Both the position numbers and the translations under genes were made by a program. A DNA stretch of 5,631 bases from Lachnospiraceae bacterium (lineage in GTDB: Bacteria > Bacillota > Clostridia > Lachnospirales > Lachnospiraceae). Location: NCBI GenBank assembly GCA_900759665.1, contig CAAEWE010000048.1, forward strand, positions 1 to 5,631, given 5' to 3'. Positions 1 to 5,630 of this stretch are shown in pieces. Position 1 is the first letter of the stretch. Each line of letters opens with the position of its first letter. Under the pieces are notes generated by a model. It had not been told where the DNA came from and did no database searches. It worked only from the letters and a program-made list of their open reading frames with translations.

Positions 1-8
1 AGGCTCGA

Positions 9-101
9 TCGTCCAGACACGTATTCATCGAAACATTGCAAAGCAAAGACTTCCTGGCAAGCCTACTGATCTGCGGCAATTTCCAGATCACAGCCTTCCG
101 G
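9..101 (-). repeat. Left copy of a ~93 bp outward-facing inverted repeat
   Basis: This segment is the reverse complement of 5538-5630. The pairing is ungapped (coordinates sum to 5639): 9-52 matches perfectly over 44 bases, 63-82 matches with one mismatch, and 88-96 is again perfect. I count 79 of 93 identical positions. Weaker similarity may continue inward to about 133, where both copies carry a CAAAAATC...ATATT stretch. Mismatches fall in blocks (53-61, 83-87, 97-98) and not at every third base, which argues against a conserved coding frame, although both strands happen to be open in the core. It lies downstream of the surface-protein stop. The family is unknown to me, and the repeat may continue past the window edge. 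Confidence 0.85.
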
Positions 102-196
102 ATACATTCTTCTTAGGAGCCAAAAATCATATTGAAAACCGTACCACATCAGAAACAGTCTGGGCACAATTTGTTTTTTGGTGTGGGAAGTTTGAG

Positions 197-3100
197 TTAT
201 TTGATTTTTCCATAAGTTACCGGAACTGTCTTTTTCAGCCCCTTATCCTGAAGCATTTTCCGGTACTCTTCCAGCTTGCTTCTCGGTACAGAAACTCTCA
301 CACCACTGCAGACTCCATCAAAGACTCTGTTGCCAATATCACCAGGCTTCAGCTTCGTACATTGGATATAAAGCTCCCGCAGCTTTCTGCAATTTCGAAA
401 AGCTCTGTCCCCAATGGTATTCACTTTACCTCCAAGCCGTACACTTGTGACCTTTCTGTTTCTCTCAAAGGCTCTGCTGCCCAGTGCCGTTACATAGTAG
501 TTAATTCCATCAATCCGAACACGTTCCGAAATGACAACTTTTTTCACCTTTGCTCCCGGAGAATAAAATTTTACTGTCGGCTTTCTCCGGTTGGAACTGG
601 TTACTTTATAACGGTTTCCCTGCGAATCCTTTATAATTTTTCCAACCCTTGCAGGTTTCTTGCTTTGACCGGCCGGTGATGCTGACGGTGTTTGCTTCGG
701 TGCCGCCGACGGTAACGGAACCGCAGCCGCCGGAGCCTGACTTATTTCCGGAACAGGAGTCATACTCTGCCCCGGTATACCGATTGGAGCCACAGTCACT
801 AATGGCTCCTTCATTGGATCAGCCACTGGGACTGTGCTCGCTGACGGTTCTTTCGTTGGATCAGCCACCGGGGCTGTACTTACTGACGGATTGCCCGACG
901 GCACAGTTGTTGGAGCCACCGTTGCTGTTTCCTGCACTGGATCCGGTGTCTGCCCCGGCGTTTCTGTCTCCTCCACTGTCTGCGTCGGTATCGGTGTCAC
1001 GCTCGGTGCCGATGTTGCCCTTACCGGAATTGTCACCTCTTCCAACGTCGTTTCCCATTCCGCATCCGCATCCTCAAAATATTTTCCGCATTTATGACAT
1101 ACATAGTATGGATAATTTCCAGATGTCGTATCCGTTGCCGGCTTTCCCTCTACAAATTCCAGTTCATGAGGTGCATAGATCGTTTCTCCCTTTTCCACCA
1201 GTTCACCACACTGTGTACAGTAGGCATCTCCCGAATATCCATTCCCACAAGTTGAATTCTCCACTGCATTCCGATACTCAAGCATATCCTGCGGATGAAC
1301 ACATACCTGCCTAATAATGGTTACTTCCTGCACGGTTGTTTCATACAGTTCCCAATCATCCCCGGTATACTCAGCCGTAACTGTCAGTCCTTCGCCCACA
1401 TCCGGCAATGCCTTTTCACGGTCTCCGGATGCCCATTCCCATCCGCCACTCAATTCAACCTCGCCTACCACCTTGGAAATATACGAAGCATACAATGTGG
1501 AATTCGGCATATCCGGATGTTTCCGTTTCTTGATCGTAAATGGAATCCGCAGTTCTCCGGTATAATGATCACTAATTCCCCGAACGATGATCGTCGGCGC
1601 ATTATCCTGATCCGCTTCTGCCACCTCTACGTTGTTAATATAATCATAAATAAAGTCATAGTTCCATATTAATGAGTAATTATTTTTCACATCAACAATT
1701 CCTACAGTCGGCTTTACTGCTTCTTTCGTATAATTGCAGGAAATCGGTTCATCCGAAAGTTCCTTTTCATTAACCAGGATCTTGAGATTGTAGTCAGAAT
1801 ATTTGGAAAGATCTATTTTATCTACAAAAATTGTACGCAGCACATGAATATTCTGTTCTCCCACCTTCATGACCAGATCCAGTGTATACTCTCCCGGCTC
1901 CAGTGTCTTCTCGCAGCTTAAGCTTCCTAATGATTTCTCTTCCCCGGTAAGCTCTGCCACTCCATCAAATGATATATTAAAATAGCCAGAATATGAACAA
2001 TCCCAAACCGAATCTTCATCTTTTCTGTACCATACATTTTGAACTAATAATTTATTTACGTTGACTGCACTTTCCTGCTCCGAAACATACCCCGCCTTCT
2101 TCAGCCGGATTAGATCCAGATCCTTCAGGTCCGTTCCATAGCTTACATGTATTTCTGCACTTTCTGTACAGTCCACCACAGGAATCACAGGCATATCTGT
2201 CTCTTCCATAGACGAATATTCACCGTTCTCCTCAGGATTTAAGAAATATTCTTTACACTCCTCACATTTTGCATATGTGGCATTCTCTGTGATCGCAGAA
2301 CCTGTGACTGTATATAATGTCATACTTTCCTGCGGATGATCACATCTGTCTCTGTAGAATCCCACAGATGCAGTCTGATAACACTCCTCGTAATATTCCT
2401 TATCGCTTCCTGTATATTCCACCTTCCAATCAAATGAACTGTTTCCAGCCGGCAATTCCTCGTTTTCATCGTACTCATCCGACCATTTCCAGTCTTCCGG
2501 CAATGGCACTTCCTTTAAATATTGTGTGGTAAAAGGAACATCATACGGTTTCTGAGTATTCGGATACCTCGGCGGCATTGTCCCCTCCGGATAGCCAATG
2601 GTAATTGCGAAATCAAGTAAAATTTCAGCTTTCGCATCCTGTGCAGCACAATTATAGGTATAGCACACCTTATCTCCTGCTTGAAGATCTGTAAGAACAT
2701 AATCATTTTCTTTGACCGTATCAAGACAATCTTTCGATTTATCCTCTTCCTCGCCGGCACCGGTAACATAAATGCCTCTAAGTCTTCCTGTGTCAAAGTT
2801 CGGAAAAATCTTCTCATCCTTAAAATCAATCTTTTTCTGCTGCAAATAATTCATGCTTCTCTGGTAAGCGATCTCCTCCTCTTGATTCTGAGCCTTCGGA
2901 AAGAGAATACTGGTGAGACAATTTCTGGAACAATCAAAATACACGGAACCCGTCTGTCCACTAAGATCAATTGTTTTGAGCAACGTATCTCCACATGTTA
3001 ATTGCGTCAACCCCGTCTGTCCACTTAAATCCAAAGTTTCAATCAAATTATCCGCACAAGCTAAATATTTTAATTCTGTTTGTGTTTTCAGATTCAAAGA

Positions 3101-3556
3101 AGTGATCTCATTTCCCATACAGCGAAATGAATCCAGCTTCGACCAGTTACTTAAGTCCAGCTCCCCGCTAAGCTTATTGTAACTGACATCTACCCTTGTC
3201 AGAGCGGTGAGTTTCTCAATTCCTTTCAGACTTTCAATTTTTTCATTATCCGGAGTATCATTCTCCTGACCATTCAGCCTCACTTCTCTAAAGCTCTGCA
3301 CCTCTTCCTTCGATAAAGCTCCATTCTCATCCGTATCCGCCTCTTTACGCAAATAATTTCCAAAATTCTCATCTGGAAAATTTTCATCAATCACCAGTTC
3401 CTCCTCCGGAACCTGCTCCTCCATTCCACCAGTTTCGGTCTCTGCCGCCGCTACCTGTAATACATTCTCCGGAATCACACCGGCAGTACACAGCAACACA
3501 AATACTGTCGCCACAGCAGTCAGTTTCTTTCCTCGTCGCTTAAAAAATTTCTTCAT
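197..3556 (-). CDS. Large secreted multi-domain LRR surface protein
   Basis: The product is a 1119-residue exported protein of unknown partner. The chosen ATG (3556) has AAAGGAG eight bases upstream and begins MKKFFKRRGKKL, a classic signal-peptide start; an in-frame ATG 24 codons earlier lacks this. Order: signal peptide with probable cleavage after the AAA near residues 36-38; EF-hand-like loop DTDENGALSKEE (74-85); four 21-residue LRRs (about 135-218), each with Cys at position 12, like internalin J; a mixed beta-type region; a duplicated block with W-x-W, EYTG-x-D, C-x-H-P-Q and C-x-x-C (355-434 and 705-783); a third C-x-x-C at 820-823; a Pro/Thr/Ser-rich linker (847-968); and a C-terminal BspA/LRR_5-like domain (about 1000-1119). 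I see no LPXTG anchor or C-terminal membrane helix, so release or non-covalent wall binding is likely. It is probably transcribed alone from its own promoter. A role in adhesion is a family-based inference only. Confidence 0.9.
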   Translation of the reverse strand: MKKFFKRRGKKLTAVATVFVLLCTAGVIPENVLQVAAAETETGGMEEQVPEEELVIDENFPDENFGNYLRKEADTDENGALSKEEVQSFREVRLNGQENDTPDNEKIESLKGIEKLTALTRVDVSYNKLSGELDLSNWSKLDSFRCMGNEITSLNLKTQTELKYLACADNLIETLDLSGQTGLTQLTCGDTLLKTIDLSGQTGSVYFDCSRNCLTSILFPKAQNQEEEIAYQRSMNYLQQKKIDFKDEKIFPNFDTGRLRGIYVTGAGEEEDKSKDCLDTVKENDYVLTDLQAGDKVCYTYNCAAQDAKAEILLDFAITIGYPEGTMPPRYPNTQKPYDVPFTTQYLKEVPLPEDWKWSDEYDENEELPAGNSSFDWKVEYTGSDKEYYEECYQTASVGFYRDRCDHPQESMTLYTVTGSAITENATYAKCEECKEYFLNPEENGEYSSMEETDMPVIPVVDCTESAEIHVSYGTDLKDLDLIRLKKAGYVSEQESAVNVNKLLVQNVWYRKDEDSVWDCSYSGYFNISFDGVAELTGEEKSLGSLSCEKTLEPGEYTLDLVMKVGEQNIHVLRTIFVDKIDLSKYSDYNLKILVNEKELSDEPISCNYTKEAVKPTVGIVDVKNNYSLIWNYDFIYDYINNVEVAEADQDNAPTIIVRGISDHYTGELRIPFTIKKRKHPDMPNSTLYASYISKVVGEVELSGGWEWASGDREKALPDVGEGLTVTAEYTGDDWELYETTVQEVTIIRQVCVHPQDMLEYRNAVENSTCGNGYSGDAYCTQCGELVEKGETIYAPHELEFVEGKPATDTTSGNYPYYVCHKCGKYFEDADAEWETTLEEVTIPVRATSAPSVTPIPTQTVEETETPGQTPDPVQETATVAPTTVPSGNPSVSTAPVADPTKEPSASTVPVADPMKEPLVTVAPIGIPGQSMTPVPEISQAPAAAVPLPSAAPKQTPSASPAGQSKKPARVGKIIKDSQGNRYKVTSSNRRKPTVKFYSPGAKVKKVVISERVRIDGINYYVTALGSRAFERNRKVTSVRLGGKVNTIGDRAFRNCRKLRELYIQCTKLKPGDIGNRVFDGVCSGVRVSVPRSKLEEYRKMLQDKGLKKTVPVTYGKIK
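804..887 (-). repeat. Two 42 bp tandem units in the Pro/Thr/Ser linker
   Basis: Units 804-845 and 846-887 are similar over their full 42 bases and encode two 14-residue copies in the linker of the secreted protein (STAPVADPTKEPSA and STVPVADPMKEPLV). Less regular relatives of the unit lie on both sides. The period keeps the frame, so changes in copy number would lengthen or shorten the stalk without breaking the gene. Most differences between the two units are silent or conservative, which fits an older duplication under protein-level constraint. Confidence 0.8.
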
Positions 3557-3564
3557 ACACATTT

Positions 3565-3571
3565 CTCCTTT
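3565..3571 (-). promoter_or_regulatory. Ribosome binding site deciding the surface-protein start
   Basis: The minus strand reads AAAGGAG here, eight bases before the ATG at 3556. A second in-frame ATG at 3562 is only two bases from the site, and the ones further upstream (from 3628) have no such site. This fixes the start at MKKFFK, directly ahead of the lysine/arginine-rich signal peptide. Confidence 0.85.
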
Positions 3572-3602
3572 CACATGCCTTCTTTCTTTTATATTCATTT
3601 TA

Positions 3603-3648
3603 GGTGCATTCATATGCCTTTCGTGCATTTTTCAACACATTCGTGCAT
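3603..3648 (-). repeat. Three phased GTGCAT/ATGCAC motifs in the leader
   Basis: On the plus strand GTGCAT occurs at 3604-3609, 3623-3628 and 3643-3648, steps of 19 and 20 bases. The two copies nearest the promoter extend to the identical nine bases TTCGTGCAT (3620-3628 and 3640-3648). They lie between the predicted transcription start and the coding start. The spacing of about two helical turns would suit a DNA-binding regulator, or an RNA-binding protein acting on the leader. The repetition is seen directly; any function is inferred. Confidence 0.45.
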
Positions 3649-3662
3649 AGTGCAGCCACTAT
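3647..3662. promoter_or_regulatory. Operator-like palindrome at the transcription start
   Basis: ATAGTG-CAGC-CACTAT is a dyad with perfect six-base arms. It begins about seven bases downstream of the -10 box, so it covers roughly +1 to +16 of the predicted transcript. A repressor bound here would block initiation; alternatively the transcript would carry a 5' hairpin that could protect the mRNA. It overlaps the first GTGCAT motif by two bases. Confidence 0.4.
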
Positions 3663-3669
3663 ATATCAA

Positions 3670-3698
3670 AATATAACATCGTTTATATAAGAAGTCAA
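3670..3698 (-). promoter_or_regulatory. Sigma-A type promoter of the surface-protein gene
   Basis: On the minus strand a -35 box TTGACT (3698-3693) is followed by exactly 17 bases and a -10 box TATATT (3675-3670). Each box differs from consensus at one position. Predicted transcription start is near 3663, giving a leader of roughly 107 bases before the ATG at 3556. It sits between the sdaAA stop and the surface-protein start, so the latter is probably transcribed independently of the sda operon. Confidence 0.75.
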
Positions 3699-3707
3699 CG
3701 GATTCGG

Positions 3708-3750
3708 GGAAAATAATGATACTTTATGTCTCATTATGGATTATTTTTCC
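3708..3750 (-). terminator. AT-rich inverted repeat after sdaAA, weak terminator candidate
   Basis: GGAAAATAAT (3708-3717) pairs with ATTATTTTTCC (3740-3750) with one extra T, around a 22-base centre that contains a second, overlapping pairing (ATAATGA with TCATTAT). It begins six bases past the sdaAA stop codon and ends ahead of the -35 box of the next gene, the expected place for a terminator. The stem is almost all A-T pairs and is followed by CCCC and not a T-run, so termination strength is doubtful. Confidence 0.4.
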
Positions 3751-3756
3751 GATGAT

Positions 3757-4608
3757 TTATAATGTAACTGCCTTCCCTGCCGGTGTTGCCGCCAGGCCAC
3801 CTTCGCTGGTCTCCCGGTACTGACACGGCATATTACGCCCGATCTCATCCATGGCATCGATCACCTGATCCACCGGGATAAAGGAACAGATCCCTGCCAT
3901 TGCCATATCGCTGCAGGTCACCGCATTGACTGCTCCGATCACATTTCTTTTGACGCAGGGCACTTCCACCAGACCGGCCACCGGATCACACACCAGTCCC
4001 AAAAGCCCCTTTAAGGCCAGTGCCGCTGCCTCATAGATCTGCTGCAGATTTCCACCTCTTAGAAATGTCAGGGCACCGGCCGCCATCGCACTGGCAGATC
4101 CGATCTCCGCCTGACAGCCTCCCTGTGCTCCGGCAATGGATGCGCGGCTCGCAATGATCCCACCGATCCCGGCAGATACAAACAAAGCCTTCACAACTTC
4201 TTCCTCCGGACAGTTTTCTTCCTTCTGATACGTGATCAGAACTGCCGGAAGAACACCACAGGAGCCTGCCGTCGGCGCCGCCACAATACGTTTCATGCAG
4301 GCATTGGACTCTGCCATCTTCAATGCACGTTCCATCACCTGTCCCAAAAACGGGCCTGCTAATGTTTTTCCGTTGCGGTTCCACCCAGCCATTAAAGCCC
4401 CTGCCCCGCCAACCATACCACTAGAGGATTTTTCCTGCTGATATCCTTCATCTGCCAGTACCATGGCATGATACATCTCCTGCATCATATCAAAGACCTC
4501 CTCCGGGGTACTCTGCTTTTCATTGACTTCCTCCTGCATCACAAGCTCCCAGAAGGAAATCCCTTTTTCCTCACATATTTCCTGCATCTGCTGCAATGAT
4601 TCAAACAT
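3757..4608 (-). CDS. sdaAA: L-serine dehydratase, iron-sulfur dependent, alpha subunit
   Basis: This is the catalytic subunit of the cytoplasmic iron-sulfur L-serine dehydratase, which converts L-serine to pyruvate and ammonia. The product is 283 residues from the ATG, close to the usual length. The family motifs are present: SSSGMVGGAGA, PTAGSCGVLPA, GAQGGCQAEIGSA, CDPVAGLVEVPC, and the C-terminal ETSEGGLAATPAGK. Cysteines 165, 207 and 218 show the C-x41-C-x10-C spacing of the [4Fe-4S] ligands known from the Legionella enzyme, so the active site looks intact. It follows sdaAB by 24 bases, as an operon partner. An upstream in-frame TTG (4620) has better Shine-Dalgarno spacing (AAGGA, five bases) than this ATG (13-17 bases), so the protein may be four residues longer. 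I kept ATG because MFESLQQM fits the usual family N-terminus. Confidence 0.95.
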   Translation of the reverse strand: MFESLQQMQEICEEKGISFWELVMQEEVNEKQSTPEEVFDMMQEMYHAMVLADEGYQQEKSSSGMVGGAGALMAGWNRNGKTLAGPFLGQVMERALKMAESNACMKRIVAAPTAGSCGVLPAVLITYQKEENCPEEEVVKALFVSAGIGGIIASRASIAGAQGGCQAEIGSASAMAAGALTFLRGGNLQQIYEAAALALKGLLGLVCDPVAGLVEVPCVKRNVIGAVNAVTCSDMAMAGICSFIPVDQVIDAMDEIGRNMPCQYRETSEGGLAATPAGKAVTL

Positions 4609-4621
4609 ACAAATAACCAAG

Positions 4622-4630
4622 CCTTTCCTT
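4622..4630 (-). promoter_or_regulatory. Ribosome binding site for sdaAA
   Basis: AAGGAAAGG on the minus strand begins three bases after the sdaAB stop codon. Spacing is five bases from AAGGA to the TTG at 4620, and 13 bases from the last AAAGG to the ATG at 4608. The site therefore favours the TTG start, while family resemblance favours ATG. Confidence 0.55.
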
Positions 4631-4632
4631 AA

Positions 4633-5289
4633 TCACAAATTCAAATATGTTACCTTGATCACACCCTCCAGGTGTTCCAGCCATTTGATGGACTCCGGCG
4701 GAATCTCCTGATCGCATTCCAACACCATGACCGCATTGCCGCCACGGGCATTCCGGTATAGCTGCAGCGTAGCAATATTTACGGATTTATGGCTCAGCAT
4801 GGACGTAACCTCCGCAACATGACCCGGCTGATCCAGATTATGGACGATCAATGTAGGATGTTCTCCGCACACATTCACCGTCAATCCATCCACCTCACAG
4901 ATACGGATACGGCCTCCGCCAATGGATGCGGCAACTACCTCCAGCTCCCGGCCCCCGGCACCTGTCATATGAAGCACCGCCGTGTTGGGATGAGCATCCT
5001 TAAGGTCCGCCTGATAAAAGGAAATCTCCGCCCCTGCTTCCCTGGCGTACTCCAGGCTCCCCGGAATCCTGCGGTCATCGGGTTCCCAACCCATCAGCCC
5101 TGCCACGATCGCGCGATCCGTACCATGTCCTTTCCCGGTAGACCAAAAGGAACCATACAGACCGATCCTTGCCTTTACCACCGGTTCCGCCAGAAGCTTC
5201 TGTCCCACATAACCGATCCTCACTGCCCCCGCAGTATGGGAACTGCTGGGGCCAACCATTACTGGTCCTATAATATCAAACACATCCAT
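4633..5289 (-). CDS. sdaAB: L-serine dehydratase, iron-sulfur dependent, beta subunit
   Basis: This 218-residue protein is the beta partner of the two-subunit L-serine dehydratase. The N-terminal SDH-beta domain shows the SSSHTAG motif (residues 15-21), GSFWSTGKGHGTDRA (46-60) and a SIGGG loop (122-126). An ACT domain follows (about 145-218, PTLIVHNLDQPGHVAEVTSML), the usual small-molecule-sensing or assembly module at this position; here it may respond to serine, but that is inferred. Length matches the family. The start is set by GGGAGG seven bases upstream of the ATG at 5289; in-frame TTG and ATG codons further up have no such site. It is first in the operon with sdaAA. The N-terminal serine and histidine of SSSHTAG, associated with substrate handling in the family, are intact. 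No frameshift or truncation is seen. Confidence 0.95.
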   Translation of the reverse strand: MDVFDIIGPVMVGPSSSHTAGAVRIGYVGQKLLAEPVVKARIGLYGSFWSTGKGHGTDRAIVAGLMGWEPDDRRIPGSLEYAREAGAEISFYQADLKDAHPNTAVLHMTGAGGRELEVVAASIGGGRIRICEVDGLTVNVCGEHPTLIVHNLDQPGHVAEVTSMLSHKSVNIATLQLYRNARGGNAVMVLECDQEIPPESIKWLEHLEGVIKVTYLNL

Positions 5290-5296
5290 GATCCAT

Positions 5297-5302
5297 CCTC
5301 CC
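5297..5302 (-). promoter_or_regulatory. Ribosome binding site deciding the sdaAB start
   Basis: GGGAGG on the minus strand, seven bases from the ATG at 5289, which opens MDVFDIIGP, the expected N-terminus. Upstream in-frame candidates at 5313, 5307 and 5340 lack a comparable site. Confidence 0.85.
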
Positions 5303-5338
5303 TGCATCTCCATAAACAATTTTCTGTTCCCATAAAAC

Positions 5339-5395
5339 AAAAAAATAACCTGTTACGGCGTAATATACCACCATTACGCCCTCGCAACAAGTTAT
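5339..5395 (-). terminator. Intrinsic terminator or leader attenuator before sdaAB
   Basis: On the minus strand ATAACTTGTTGCGAGGGC (from 5395) pairs with the arm ending in ATTACGCCGTAACAGGTTAT (to 5345), around the loop GGTGGTAT. The inner eight pairs GGCGTAAT/ATTACGCC are perfect. The outer arm has a three-base bulge and two positions that are U-G or G-U pairs in minus-strand RNA but A-C mismatches in plus-strand RNA, so the structure belongs to leftward transcripts. Seven T residues follow directly (5345-5339). It ends about 50 bases before the sdaAB start. It either stops a transcript from beyond the window or attenuates the sda operon. Confidence 0.75.
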
Positions 5396-5431
5396 ATTAT
5401 TTGAAATTATCCCAAAAAAAATTAATATTTT

Positions 5432-5460
5432 ATTATATTACTGAAACTTCCAACAGCGAA
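5432..5460 (-). promoter_or_regulatory. Weak promoter candidate upstream of sdaAB
   Basis: A perfect TATAAT lies at 5437-5432 on the minus strand, with TTCGCT (three of six matches to TTGACA) 17 bases upstream. The surrounding 5400-5440 is very AT-rich, so chance matches are likely. If real, the hairpin at 5345-5395 lies inside the sda leader. I found no better promoter between the hairpin and the gene. The 342 bases from 5290 to the window end contain no convincing gene: only the ribosome site, hairpin, this candidate and the end repeat. Confidence 0.3.
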
Positions 5461-5537
5461 TAATCAGGCACGCCCATAATATTTCTTATGTTTCAAGAAA
5501 ATAAATATAGATTTTTGCCTCAGAGTGTTTACGGATA

Positions 5538-5630
5538 CCGTGAGGCTGTGACACCAAAATTGACGCAGATCAGTAGGATTTCTGAAAAGTCTTTGCTTTG
5601 CAATGTTTCGATGAATACGTGTCTGGACGA
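5538..5630 (+). repeat. Right copy of the ~93 bp outward-facing inverted repeat
   Basis: This is the partner of 9-101 in opposite orientation, with the perfect 44-base block at 5587-5630 next to the window edge. The conserved end points outward in both copies, so the repeat probably continues outside. A frame open from an ATG at 5488 to the edge runs through it (ending in LLCNVSMNTCLDD), and the same frame is open in the left copy, but no ribosome site precedes the ATG and the mismatch pattern is not codon-like, so I do not call a gene. The opposite strand is open too. It lies about 145 bases upstream of the sdaAB leader hairpin. Confidence 0.85.

Noticed and set aside
69..89. Small hairpin GATCTG/CAGATC in the left repeat
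   Set aside because: The right arm is not conserved in the right copy (TTGG there), so the hairpin is not a shared feature of the repeat.
100..196. Terminator for the surface-protein gene
   Set aside because: I looked for a stem followed by a T-run on the minus strand after the stop and found only weak, imperfect pairings.
2..679. A stop-free plus-strand frame of about 226 codons at the left end
   Set aside because: Most of it is antisense to the C-terminal domain of the surface protein, whose composition and domain content are clearly coding on the minus strand. No ribosome site or recognisable domain is present.
649..1314. Plus-strand 221-codon frame rich in proline and leucine
   Set aside because: It is the complement of the Pro/Thr/Ser-rich linker and its neighbour; the low-complexity codons explain the lack of stops.
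3757..5289. Functional link between serine dehydratase and the surface protein
   Set aside because: A hairpin and a strong separate promoter lie between them, and neither family is known to need the other. Adjacency alone is not evidence.
5345..5395. T-box riboswitch, because the hairpin loop contains GGTGGTA
   Set aside because: The conserved T-box 14-mer is not matched beyond this short stretch, and I see no stem I or specifier loop in the bases available upstream. The similarity is probably chance.
4789..5463. Plus-strand 224-codon frame opposite sdaAB
   Set aside because: It lies antisense to a well-conserved complete sdaAB and shows no family motif.
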